From the NCBI GenBank assembly GCA_000750105.3, contig JPHH03000133.1:1-24683 (forward strand): a stretch of 24,683 nt of DNA, in the 5' to 3' direction. The notes under the pieces are model-generated. The model saw only the letters and a program-made list of their open reading frames with translations, ran no database searches and was not told the origin of the DNA. A program made the position numbers and the translations under genes. This document shows, in pieces, positions 1-8,874 of this stretch; position 1 is the stretch's first letter, and each line of letters opens with the position of its first letter. This DNA comes from Tolypocladium sp. Sup5 PDA-1 (Eukaryota; Ascomycota; Sordariomycetes; Hypocreales; Ophiocordycipitaceae).

Positions 1-17
1 GAACGTAAGACTGGGCT

Positions 18-62
18 GATTTGATTGATTTGATTGGGATGATTGATTGATTGAGTTGATCT
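18..62. repeat. GATT-rich microsatellite
   Basis: The stretch is made of irregular copies of TTGATTGATT-like units. It is low-complexity DNA with no coding frame. Confidence 0.7.
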
Positions 63-432
63 GTGATGAGCGCTGCCTCTTAAGCACTCGACTTCAATCT
101 AGAATAACTCGACAACCATGGGGGCCATTGACGAGGCTCTTGATTTACTGAAATCGTCAGGACGGCAAGAATTGGGAATGTCCATGCAGTGCTCCAGCAT
201 GAGCAGCTAAAGATGGGACAGATAAGGGAGGGAGGAGGGGGTGTGCGGATCGTTCACATTGCGGGTAGTGCGCGTGTGGGATATTATCGATCAACGGCCA
301 TGTTTGGCAGTGGCTGTGCCTTTGCAATGGATCCATGGATGGGACTCAAAACATCTCCCTGGCCATGAAATGCTGAAGCAAACGCAAATAGGCGCTCGCT
401 AGGCTGCGAAGCAACGTGTCTGACAGGGTAGT
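63..432. other. Stretch without a recognisable gene
   Basis: Only short open frames are present, none with a recognisable motif and none with a clear intron or start context. I see no gene here. Confidence 0.5.
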
Positions 433-456
433 TGCGTAGTAAAATGCGTAGTAAAA
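433..456. repeat. 12-bp exact tandem duplication
   Basis: TGCGTAGTAAAA occurs twice in a row. On the minus strand it lies inside a 74-codon open frame and doubles the peptide YYAF there, so it did not break that frame. Confidence 0.75.
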
Positions 457-530
457 TGCGATACATCGGATTAACAGGTGCCTCTGCCGCTTCTGGTTCC
501 TCACGACCCGTTCAATATTCACCATATCGT

Positions 531-783
531 AGTCGCCACCGAATCCTGCGTAGACAGCTTTGTCGAGCATGAGGCAGCTGAGGAGCCCCGTTGTCTTAGG
601 GTTGACGACGCCACTAGGTGTGACCGCGGGCTCGTTGATTCCCGTCCTTATTGACCCACCTAAGCTCGACCTTCGGAATCAGAGTCCGTATCACGATACG
701 TCCCGTGACCTAGCTAGGTATGTCGAGCCAGAGATTGCGCGCCGGATAGACAAAATCTGTCTACCAGGATTCGGAGGCGATGA
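531..783. repeat. Inverted duplicate of a short coding motif
   Basis: The minus strand of about 567-531 and the plus strand of about 747-783 are two diverged copies of one sequence in opposite orientation (GACAAA, then CTGTCTAC, then CAGGATTCGG, then GGCGA, in the same order). Both are read in open frames as similar peptides: LDKAVYAGFGGDYD on minus and IDKICLPGFGGDDY on plus. The plus copy sits at the end of an 84-codon frame (ATG at 569, stop at 818-820) and the minus copy at the start of a 74-codon frame. I do not recognise the parent family. The arrangement suggests remnants of a duplicated and inverted gene, about 180 bp apart. Confidence 0.5.
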
Positions 784-1071
784 CTATAATCGAACAGCAA
801 GCAGCAGAAATATTCGTTAATTCACACGTATTGCATTTCGGCAGAAATCATGCATGCCATGCCGTGCCCCAATCATCGCCCACTCGCGCTTTGGGTCCAG
901 CTTCCGCCACTTGATATCCCTCGTGCTCGCCATTCCTGAGCCTTAGAATCCGCTGTCTCCTCTTAGGTATCCTTCTATTTTGTCAATCGGATCACAACTC
1001 AGTGTAAACCTCTTGCAAAATTGGCGAGCGTCATCAGCTGCCACATATGTGCCAGCCTCCGGCACCCTCCC

Positions 1072-1671
1072 TCATAGACTGCGCCTTTGAATATCAGCCC
1101 AAATATCAATTTGGTTCCGGAAGAACGCGATAAATTTTGGGCGTTTATCCCTCAACTTGCGAAGATGAGTCACATTGATATCGCGTTCCTTCGTAAAGAA
1201 GACCAGGCGACCACCGCAGGACAAAGCCATGTAGCCTTGTTTGAAACCGGCATGCGTAACAAACTCGCCGTCGGCATAGTGCGATTTCGAGAGGAGAAAA
1301 TTCTCTTTCTTGCTGGGAACGGGCAAGGGTGCTTGAGAAAATAGACCCTCGCCTATAGTGTCCAGCTGCAGACATTGGCAGAGGAACACACCGTCTCGAA
1401 ATGGAACCCAAGTGGCACGTCGAAGAGCGGGACTGACATCACTCTGCTCCCTGATCTTGCGCAGATAGTTTTCACAATCCCGAACACTGAGACGTGCAGC
1501 AGCAAAAATTTCGGTGGCGTTCAATCGGTAGTCCGTCGTCCGCATCGAAATCCTTTGGCGGCGGTACACAATGTATATCAGACCCTCCTCGGATCGCAGT
1601 GATGTCGAGCTGATGTACGCAGGTTGATGGTGACACGTGGAGCAGCGATGGTGGGTTCGCGATGGGCTGGT
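1072..1671 (-). pseudogene. KilA-N/APSES-like DNA-binding domain protein, broken 5' end
   Basis: An open frame of about 200 codons on the minus strand encodes a KilA-N/APSES-type motif. After an EEGLIYIVYRRQR strand comes DYRLNATEIFAAARL (the typical 'NAT-I--AA-L' core), a YLRKIRE helix and TWVPFRDGVFLCQCLQL (the usual 'TWVP--DG--LC--L' end of the domain). About 50 residues later a second, weaker copy is visible (GYMALS, RLVFFTKERDINVTHLRKL), so the protein has two KilA-N-like modules. KilA-N/APSES domains bind DNA; in fungi they occur in transcription regulators and in uncharacterised proteins. The frame opens after a TGA at 1674-1672 and has no ATG before the first domain. The neighbouring frame upstream carries protein-like sequence (MPDEPAHREPTIAAP), which suggests a frameshift or an unseen intron near 1620. 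The stop follows soon after the second module. It is either a pseudogene or a 3' exon. Confidence 0.55.
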
Positions 1672-2518
1672 TCATCCGGCATGGATGGCTCCAGGTGTGT
1701 CACCACAATAAACCAGCTTGCGGTCTTTGTTGGGGGAAAGGCAGTGTGCTATATTGCTGGGAAACATAGCACGGGCTCCATCCGAGCTCCACAACTCGAT
1801 TCGAAGCTCGCCATTGTCTAAAATCCGGTTGCCTTCCGTGAAGACGGTAAGAAGCCCCTTTCGAGCAGGCCTGACGAGCTGTCGACTTCTAGGTTTTGTT
1901 ACTTTCGCCTTCTGCCTCTCTTTTTGGCGGCTGGGTAGGCATAGTCATTGAATGTTTCTTGGAATCTGACCCGTAAGATTGAAGGGGCATTGTAGGTGGA
2001 TGTGTCAACTGAGAATGCTGTGCTGAGAGTGACATTCCATGAAAGAAGGATCAGGAGTACTATATAATGTCAATCCCATCGTTAAGCCCTCACATCCGTG
2101 GCTTGACATCATGGGGGCAAAATTCACATCCCCAGGCAATTCCCACTTGAGAGTCAGTTGGTCTGGTGGTCACTCCTGGATGCGTGACCTGTCCGGATTA
2201 CACAGAAGAGGAGGCTGGCGGAAGAGGCAGGTAGAGGTGGCCGGTAGGAAGTGGAAAAAGTTCGCCTCTTTGCTGCCCATAACTTCCACGATGGGCAGGA
2301 AGAACCGCATTGTTGGAGAAGGGGAACTGACATATCCGGGCGATGAGTTCGGCAAAGTCTTCCCCCTTGCTCTTCATCTCGCTCCTCGTACAGCCGTGGC
2401 CATGGAGGTATCGATTTATCTATATTAAGGCCACAAGTCCGCCAACCCCCTCCTCGTCATCTAACCATTCTCTTCCACATCTTGGTTTTCCGGTGACATC
2501 GACTTCACGATTGCGAAA
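1672..2518. other. Intergenic stretch with a TATA-like site
   Basis: No recognisable gene is seen in these 850 bases. A TATA-like CTATATTA at 2420-2427 lies about 95 bp before the ATG at 2519 and is followed by a pyrimidine-rich stretch, as in a fungal promoter and leader. The short frames at 2039-2428 and 2343-2531 show no domain. Confidence 0.35.
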
Positions 2519-3049
2519 ATGGAGCGAATGACTCTGATGAAGACATGCCGCTGGCCTTCTCCCAGTCGCGGTCGTTCACGCCCACAATCTGGTGGCTTGT
2601 GGAACTTCCCTTTCCTGGCTCCATCCCCCTCCCTAGCTAGTTCAAAGAGCTACGATTCTGTCATTAGTAGCGAGTCTGGCAGTCCTTGCGAATCCAGCCA
2701 GTCAATCTCTGCACCTGCTCTCGGAAAACCCAACGTCGACTCTGGCGCTCTGATCTCTGCGACTGCACGCCCAGAAACTGGGCGAGAGGGAGCTACTTCT
2801 GGCCTCGTGGAAGGTTTAGCGGACAACGCACCTGCGACTATGTACGGTGATTGTTTTCAGGCCCCCTTTTCCGAATTTGAGAATGTCATCACAGGACAAA
2901 CTGAGTTGCGCCAACGAAGCGTTCCGTCAAACCAGGGTAACACAAGTCTCCCAGCCCTGTATCCAGCACATGCACTGCTCACAACGTTTTGCGGAGAACG
3001 GAACTCTCGAGCCCAATTGCCCCGAAGCCTTGCATCAGATGCTCTCTGA
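2519..3049 (+). CDS. Hypothetical protein, 176 codons, weak support
   Basis: The frame begins at ATG 2519 in a good context (GCGAAAATGG), downstream of a TATA-like site and a pyrimidine-rich leader. The product is serine- and proline-rich over its first 90 residues (short PSPSL and SSKSYDSVISSESG runs) and has no membrane segment or known domain. Two other plus frames overlap its end (2847-3215 and 2989-3372) and also read as plausible low-complexity protein, so the true 3' part may lie in another frame after an intron. I do not recognise the family. It could be a spurious open frame in GC-balanced DNA. Confidence 0.22.
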   Translation: MERMTLMKTCRWPSPSRGRSRPQSGGLWNFPFLAPSPSLASSKSYDSVISSESGSPCESSQSISAPALGKPNVDSGALISATARPETGREGATSGLVEGLADNAPATMYGDCFQAPFSEFENVITGQTELRQRSVPSNQGNTSLPALYPAHALLTTFCGERNSRAQLPRSLASDAL

Positions 3050-3452
3050 ACCGGTCGCAGTCCATGAGCCGCAGCGAGAAGCCTCACTACACAGGAGCCA
3101 GCGGAGGAGCCAACAGGAGCAAGAATACGCCACGCGCTGCTGGCAGTGTTCGATACCGTGTCCAAAAGAAACGCGTCTCGACCGGCAAAAGTCGGGAAGC
3201 TTGGTCGTCCCGTAACTCTCTCGAGAAGGTGGCGGATTCGGCGGCGAATTGGCATCGGGAGCGAAGCTGGTCCATGACTATAATATCGGCTCCGACTCGG
3301 CCAGCTGATCCATTAGACCCCGGAATTATCCGCTTGTGTTCAGAAATCAACACATGTAAAACATGTGCCTAATACCCCATTGCCTGGCCGTGGCATTTGC
3401 GATCTCATGTGGGTAGGCTTGCAAACCGGACACCCGGTACGCCCGGCAGTCA
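3050..3452. other. Stretch without a firm gene
   Basis: Plus-strand open frames ending at 3215 and 3372 cross this region, rich in Ser, Arg and Gln, but none has a motif or a supported start. I make no gene call here. Confidence 0.35.
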
Positions 3453-3488
3453 CAAAGCCGCGGACACTATCAAAGCCGCGGACACTAT
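3453..3488. repeat. 18-bp exact tandem duplication
   Basis: CAAAGCCGCGGACACTAT is present twice head to tail with no mismatch. The unit contains the palindrome CCGCGG. Confidence 0.85.
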
Positions 3489-3617
3489 CCCCAAACCTGC
3501 ATGCATACCGCCTCACTGCAGGGTGGTTGACGCAGTAGGTGGCTAACTCGAAACAGTTAATCAATAGGGCCATCAATCATGCATACTCAGCTCGGGGCCG
3601 GGCCGTCGCCGGCGCGG

Positions 3618-3668
3618 CCCCGGTGTCCTCTCGCGAGGGGGACACCGTGGGGATTAGCATATATATGA
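3618..3668 (+). promoter_or_regulatory. GC-rich hairpin followed by TATA-like box
   Basis: CCCCGGTGTCC (3618-3628) is matched by GGACACCGTGGGG (3640-3652) as an imperfect inverted repeat, with the palindromic core TCGCGA between the arms. Directly after it stands CATATATATGA (3658-3668), a TATA-like box about 205 bp before the dehydrogenase ATG at 3873. The arrangement suggests the promoter of that gene with an upstream operator-like palindrome. Confidence 0.4.
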
Positions 3669-3872
3669 ATACCCGACGTGGGCTTCCAAGTCGAAGTCCA
3701 GACTTTTCACAATCCTCGATGCAACACACTGAAGCTACGACAAGTATACACTGCCATCATATTGGCCTTTTAGCGGTATACAACCCGGATTTGATCCGCG
3801 CTGGAATTATCGAGGTCGACCAGACGCTCCAGGACCGCTGTCTTGCCGAAAGCTTCCTTATCAACCTCTACC

Positions 3873-5230
3873 ATGACCTTGGAAGCCAGCCCTATCGCAG
3901 CAGACGGGGAGACGTGCTATCTCGCCTTCCCACCCGCTACACGCCCATATATTTCGCTTGGCCTGCCATTTCCCCAGGCTTGCAAGCATCATGCCTTCAA
4001 CACCTTTGCCGCCAAAAGAGTGTATATCATCGTGTCTTCGTCTATCAGTCAAACGGGCAACTTCAAGGCGCTGAAAGATGCCCTGGGCGATCGGGTCGTT
4101 GGTGTGCGCTATGGCATAAAGCAGCACGCCATCTGGACTGAAGTGCTTGAAGTGGCCCAGGCGCTACGGGACACCAATGTCGACCTCATTGTGACGCTCG
4201 GCGCCGGGTCTCTTACTGACGCGACTAAAGTGGCATCGCTCGTATGACCCCTCGCGCAGGAATCAGACAGTTACTGGCCGGGCTTGCTGACAACTCCTCT
4301 CTCCCCAGGCCCGTTGCCAACGGCGCCTTCACCTTTGACGAGCTGGACAAACTGCACATCATCGCGAAGCCGCCATCCCTGAAGGCCTGCTCCGTTCCCA
4401 TCATCAATATTCCGACCTCGCTGTCAGGCGGCGAGTACTTCGCGGGCGGTAGCGCGACAGACCCCCGCAACAGGCAGAAATCGTCGTTCCAGCACCCGTC
4501 CATGGGCGCGTCACTCATCATCCTCGACCCTGCCCTGACCGTGTCGACGCCGCCGCGCGTATGACTCAGCTCTGGCATACGCGCCGTGGACCACTGCGTC
4601 GAGGGCCTCTGCTCTGTTTTCTTCGCACCCGGTTCGAGCAGCGCGACTTCCCAGCAGCAGCAGGATGACACCGACGCCATCTTTGTCAAGGCCCTGCGTC
4701 TGCTGCTGCCCAACCTGCTGGCCACAGCGGCGGACGGCCGCAACCTGTGCGCACGCCGCGCCGAGATGCTGGGCGTTGTCGAGTCGATGCGTGGTCTGCG
4801 CACCACCGGCGTCGCTCTGGGAGCCAGCCACGGCATTGGGCACCAGATGGGCCCGCTCGGTGTCGGCCACGGCGAGACCAGCTGCATCATGCTTCCGTCT
4901 GTGATGAAATACAACGCGCGCCACGGCGAGCCCTGGGTCCAGGCACGCCAGGCCAAGGTTCTCGACGCATTCTGGGAGTACCCCTCCGCGGCTAACGTGC
5001 TTGTCGGAGCCGGGCTGAGTCGCGGAGGGTCATCTGCAGGTGATGTGATTGGCGCGTATGTGAAGGCCCTGGGCATGCCGCGATCGTTGGTACAGGTCGA
5101 CGTTGCCCGTGAGAAGCTGCCGGGCCTGGCGCAGACATCCATGACGGACAGGTGCATTCCGACGAATCCCGTCAGGATAAATCAGGAGCAGGTGCTAGAG
5201 ATTTTAGAAATGGCACTTGATGAGCCATAG
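3873..5230 (+). pseudogene. Iron-type alcohol dehydrogenase pseudogene
   Basis: The translation matches the Fe-ADH/maleylacetate-reductase fold in order. An N-terminal Rossmann-like part carries RVYIIVSSS and the NAD-binding motif GAGSLTDATK (residues 110-119). Then come NIPTSLSGGEYF, RAVDHCVEGL (metal-ligand His) and ASHGIGHQMGPLGVGHGETS with two more metal-ligand histidines. Members of the family reduce or oxidise small aldehydes, alcohols or maleylacetate with NAD(P) in the cytosol. The start is ATG 3873 (ACCATGACC). An intron GTATGA...CCCCAG at 4242-4308 is clear, with a GCTGAC branch-like site. Two lesions are visible. The exon phases around that intron do not agree, so one base is gained or lost there. 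An in-frame TGA at 4562-4564 sits between TPPRV and LSSGIRAVDH, where relatives are expected to have Trp, so TGG has become TGA. The rest stays open to TAG 5228-5230. Confidence 0.75.
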
Positions 5231-5286
5231 ATAATCCACATACGCCTAGAAGCCTATTCCGTATACTTCCCAGCGCTCTGCCCAGC

Positions 5287-5306
5287 GTCCCATTTCGAAA
5301 TGGGAC
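5287..5306. promoter_or_regulatory. 20-bp perfect palindrome
   Basis: GTCCCATTTCGAAATGGGAC is its own exact reverse complement. It lies 57 bp after the dehydrogenase stop. It could act as a hairpin in a transcript, or as a binding site for a dimeric protein. Confidence 0.7.
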
Positions 5307-5340
5307 TCTGTAGGGGTCTTACGGGCCCAGCCCGGTACAA

Positions 5341-5368
5341 TACCCCCTCCTCCCCTTCCGAGGGGGTA
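5341..5368. terminator. Hairpin with 9-bp perfect arms
   Basis: TACCCCCTC (5341-5349) pairs exactly with GAGGGGGTA (5360-5368) around a 10-nt loop. It lies between the convergent dehydrogenase and ligase-like genes. A terminator role is only inferred; fungal polymerase II does not need such a hairpin. Confidence 0.35.
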
Positions 5369-5497
5369 GTTCAAGATCCTACTTTGCCGTGGGCTGCCTC
5401 ATATCGTGCTAGGGCTGCTGTATCAGCCAGGAACTTCAGTGGTTGCCACGTTGGTTTGGCCCAGCCAACCCATTCACCACGACCTTCCACTGCCTGC

Positions 5498-6799
5498 CTA
5501 CCTTCTTAGTTCTTCCACTTCATATTCCTCGCCCTCGTCCGTAAGAATAGCGGGCGGTTGGTGATCGTCTGATTGTTGGGAGGCGGCGGATCGTTCGTTG
5601 ACAGCCGTAACAGGCATATGTGAAACGCGTTGTGTATCCCTGGGGGCGTATCGAGGCGGCAAGCGTGAGACCTGATAGTCTTGAGGGTTTTCTTTCGGTG
5701 GGGCGACGGTGATTGTTGACCCTGGCAATGGATGGCAAGTTGTTGTTGCCAGTCTTGTTGCTGGCTGCTCCGTTGGGGCCACGCAAATAGAGGGCGGTTC
5801 TCTGTACGATGCGCGATGACTTAAGCATAGGACAGCTCGGTTGAGGTAAGTGTGGCTCCGCGCCGGACATCCCCTGGTCCCAGGACTGGAGAAAGTTGCG
5901 GGAGAAATCCTGCGCGAAGCGGAATTCGGGTCCAGAAGTGAATTGCTTGGCTGCTTCATCGAATGAGATACAGAAGCTCTTGAAGACCGCCGTTTTGGTG
6001 TTTTCTCATAATCTGGCCGCTCAATCATGACTCCATCCTGCGGCTGTAGGAGTTCCCTCGGTTCATCCCAGGGATTTCCCACGGCCTGGATGGGTATATT
6101 CCGGATGTTAGCCCCCCCTAGGAGTCTTACGGCAACTGAGATTGAATTCTGAAAGCGGAGGAGATTGCACAACAAAGGATGAAATTTGCTCATCGCCAAT
6201 CTATCCGGGACACAGGCCGGACTGTAGTTTTTCGATAGCCTGCGAACCAGCCATTTAGCCTCGGAGCTGTTCAGTCTTCGGAATAAACTGGAAAGCAGAT
6301 CGCCCCAGCTGCTGGATTGACAACATTTTCCCACAATTTCTTCTCGTAGATCGGCGGACGAGAATGGTGATAAGACTGCAATCCGATCGAGGACATCGTC
6401 CAGTTCTTGCAGAGTCACTTGCGGACTTATCCTGGGCTCGCAGTCCGTTACAGCCATCACGCGCTCAACACAGGTTGTGAAGTCTGGGCCGTTGCTGGTT
6501 TGCCATCTCTGCAGTTCCTTCATTCGGGATGATCCAAGACATTGTGCCCGTTGGGCAATGCCCTCGAGCTGTCGTTTTGACAAACCGAAAACCCGGTCTG
6601 GCTTGCGTTCTGGAAATAGACATGACAAGAATGCCACGGCTTTTGGGTCTCGACGAGGGATGGCCTCATCGTGCTTGTCGAACCAGCAAACAAGGGCGTA
6701 CGCATCGAGCTCCTGGATGTTCTCGATACTAAATGGCGTCGTGTGGTTTCTTTCGAGTTCACCGAGCAGTTCGCATAACTGGTGAAATGGAAATGGCAT
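5498..6799 (-). CDS. DNA ligase IV-like N-terminal domain protein, catalytic core absent
   Basis: The frame is open for 459 codons (6877-5498). I place the start at the second ATG (6799), where MPFPFHQLCELLGELERN begins, as in fungal ligase-IV-like proteins, giving 433 aa. Residues 1 to about 230 match the helical N-terminal ligase domain: a WFDKH box, ALLS-like AFLSCLFPERKPDRVFGL, GSSRMKELQRW, CVERVM, VTLQELDDVLDRIA, LFRRLNSSEAKWLVRRLSKNYSP and HPLLCNLLRFQNSISVAVRLL. Ligases of this type seal DNA ends, but no adenylation motif (K-x-D-G) or OB-fold follows, so ligase activity is not expected. Between about 6010 and 5870 the most protein-like sequence is in the next frame (TKTAVFKSFCISFDEAAKQF), after which the first frame looks natural again (LCLSHRASYREPPSICV). 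This suggests two compensating indels. It may be a decayed ligase-like gene or a shortened family member. Confidence 0.55.
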   Translation of the reverse strand: MPFPFHQLCELLGELERNHTTPFSIENIQELDAYALVCWFDKHDEAIPRRDPKAVAFLSCLFPERKPDRVFGLSKRQLEGIAQRAQCLGSSRMKELQRWQTSNGPDFTTCVERVMAVTDCEPRISPQVTLQELDDVLDRIAVLSPFSSADLREEIVGKCCQSSSWGDLLSSLFRRLNSSEAKWLVRRLSKNYSPACVPDRLAMSKFHPLLCNLLRFQNSISVAVRLLGGANIRNIPIQAVGNPWDEPRELLQPQDGVMIERPDYEKTPKRRSSRASVSHSMKQPSNSLLDPNSASRRISPATFSSPGTRGCPARSHTYLNRAVLCLSHRASYREPPSICVAPTEQPATRLATTTCHPLPGSTITVAPPKENPQDYQVSRLPPRYAPRDTQRVSHMPVTAVNERSAASQQSDDHQPPAILTDEGEEYEVEELRR

Positions 6800-7837
6800 G
6801 TTGACTGACAGATTTGTAGTAGAGACGGGCACAAACGGAGAACGATGGCGAAGGTAAAAACGAATGAGTTTGGGCACAGGTTCTGACGTGCGCAGATGGG
6901 GCCGAGTCCAATATTATAACCGTGACGTCCTCACTGCCGCATGGTCCAATGAATTTATGCTCCGAAAAGACTCAACTCGGACTAATAGCACACTGATTGG
7001 TTTCTCCATCTTGATGACGGCGTCATGACACTCGTCGCTGCGGCCGACTGCCCTTGCGACAAAGGCACCCACTCTGACTTGCCATTTATTGTGGCTGGAT
7101 TCTGCATCCTTCTGGTTTGAAGCAAACTTCGCCCAACACAACGCGCCACCGTGAGCGGGTTCCTCGTAGGGCAGTGGAACTTACTACGACCAAACGATAG
7201 AGGGCCTCAACAGGCAGCAGAATTAATTTTCAGGAACATGGCCAAGGAAGGGCGCCAGACGGGTGTTGAAAAGATTCTAGTCGGGCTATTATACAACAGA
7301 CCGACCTCGGGCCGAGTGGCTCACATTTTTCGCGGAGGCGATCGGAGGGTGGACAGCCCCGGGCATATCCCGAGGAGACTTCTCTATTCGGCGACCGGAC
7401 TGTACCCCAGGTGTCTGATGAGGAGAGAAAAAGTGCGCATAGGAAGACTTGGTGTCCCGCAGAATGAGGGCTTGTAGTTCGCTTGTGGATGTGATGACGG
7501 AGCAGTAGCAAGGAATCACTGACCTGCACTTCCTTGGGCATGAGAGTCCCCAACATACACACCCTCGGAGTGGAGGCTCCAATACGTTCCTACATCCCTC
7601 CAAGATGAAGCGTGTCTTTCGGACAAGTGCCGCGGTCATCTTGTCAACTTGTCGACTTGCAACCGCCAGAGCCGACGAGCCCTCTGAAAGGCAGCAAATG
7701 GAACTCAACCCTGGCACTGTCCGTGGTGAACAAACGGACAACGCAAGAGTGGGTCGCTGCATCAAGATCTTGACAGAACTAGAACCGGCAAGTGTCAGGC
7801 GGTCGAGGCCGATGGGGCTAGTCAGACCCTGTACTAT
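6800..7837. other. Stretch of about 1 kb without a recognisable gene
   Basis: Several medium open frames overlap on both strands (for example minus 7843-7289 and plus 7151-7477). None shows a domain, a coherent composition or supported splice sites. The upstream side of the ligase-like gene should hold its promoter, but no clear TATA box was found. Confidence 0.45.
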
Positions 7838-8577
7838 GAGCAATGTGGTAGTTCCGGGCTAGTACTTGCCGCCGTCGTCTTCGGGATTTGTCTCCACTGA
7901 AGTTGTGTCGTCTCAGCGTCAACAAATATCAGTGTCAATGAACGAACAACAGAGATCGTCAAACTCTGCACAAGACACTAAATGACAACAGCCAGCGTTT
8001 GCAAACGGCAGCGTAGCCACCCATAGCGCACGACCTCCCTGCCGAATGAAGTAACGGATAGCGACTCTAGCAAGAACAGGCTGTGAAGTTGTGTCCAGAA
8101 TCGTCATCCATAGAAGCCAGCAAGCGTTCTGCGGCACTATGCAGGCACACCCACGTAGACAGTTCAGGCGCTGGTGCCCTGAGCAATGTGGCAGTTTCGG
8201 GCTGCCGCCGTCATGTTGTTGGCTCACCCCCATTGACAGTTTTGCATCCCTTTAGCGTCAGAAAATAGATAGTAGCCTTGGTAGCACTAGAGTCAATAAA
8301 CGAACAAGTAGGCAGTTACACTCTGCGAAAGTCGCCAAGTGGACACCCGGCATTTACAAAGCTGTGTAGCCACAAAGGCCACAGCCTCCCACAACCTCCC
8401 CACAACCTCCCCACAAACTCGAGAAACGGACAGTGACTCTGGCCAGGAGCAGAAGTGGAAGCCGTGTCCAGAATTGCTTCATCCATAGAAGCCAGCCAGC
8501 GTCTGTGACACAAGCGACCAGGCAGGTTCAGGACTATGCAGGCAGGCTAACGTAGACAGTTGTTGGCGCTGTTGCCC
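7838..8577. repeat. Imperfect tandem repeat, two units of about 340-400 bp
   Basis: The same landmarks recur in the same order in two adjacent units. GAGCAATGTGG-AGTT-CGGGCT is at 7838 and 8181, AGCGTCA at 7915 and 8254, and TCAAT-AACGAACAA shortly after each. GTGTCCAGAAT followed by ATCCATAGAAGCCAGC is at 8091 and 8464. ATGCAGGCA followed by ACGTAGACAGTT and GGCGCTG-TGCCCTG is at 8139 and 8536. The offset grows from 343 to 397 bp because the second unit has gained a CACAACCTCCC minisatellite and a short insertion near 8510. By eye the copies are roughly three-quarters identical. No coding frame spans both. Confidence 0.75.
8380..8417. repeat. 11-bp minisatellite CACAACCTCCC, about 3 copies
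   Basis: One variant copy (CACAGCCTCC) is followed by two exact copies and a partial one. It explains part of the length difference between the two large tandem units. Confidence 0.7.
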
Positions 8578-8874
8578 TGCACCATCCGGCGTCAAGACGA
8601 TCAAATTGTCGGCAATTGTGCATCTCATGAAACCACAGGGCCATGCTTCGGAACAAGAATAATTTATTCAGATCTAGAACGTCCACCTGTATCCGATCGC
8701 CTAGTCGGTCTGTCAGGCTCACCGGCAAAGGCATCCATGTGCTCCCTCTCCTTCCTACCAATGGCCAAACCCGGATGGACACCAAGATAGCCATCTTTCG
8801 CTTCACTATCTACAAGGCTAGAACCTGACAGCAAGGGCCGTTGCCATAAACTGCATCCAGAAGTCGAATTCTGG
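8578..8874. other. Stretch without a recognisable gene
   Basis: Short overlapping frames occur on both strands, but nothing in them is recognisable. The stretch separates the tandem repeat from the DUF3645 fragment. Confidence 0.4.

Noticed and set aside
3539..4141. Plus-strand open frame of 200 codons
   Set aside because: Its second half is an alternate frame of the dehydrogenase exon. Its first half covers the hairpin and TATA-like promoter region.
4562..4564. TGA in the dehydrogenase as part of an intron beginning GTATGA at 4559
   Set aside because: The sequence right after it encodes the conserved GIRAVDHCVE block, and no acceptor precedes that block at a workable distance.
4225..5157. 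Minus-strand open frame of 310 codons
   Set aside because: It lies antisense to the recognisable Fe-ADH, whose GC-rich codons leave the opposite strand free of stops. Its translation is low-complexity and matches nothing I know.
5341..5368. Bacterial-type terminator
   Set aside because: The introns and gene families are fungal, and the hairpin has no T-run. It is listed only as a hairpin of uncertain role.
7289..7843. Minus-strand open frame of 184 codons
   Set aside because: It has no motif, mixed composition and no start or splice support, so it is treated as chance.
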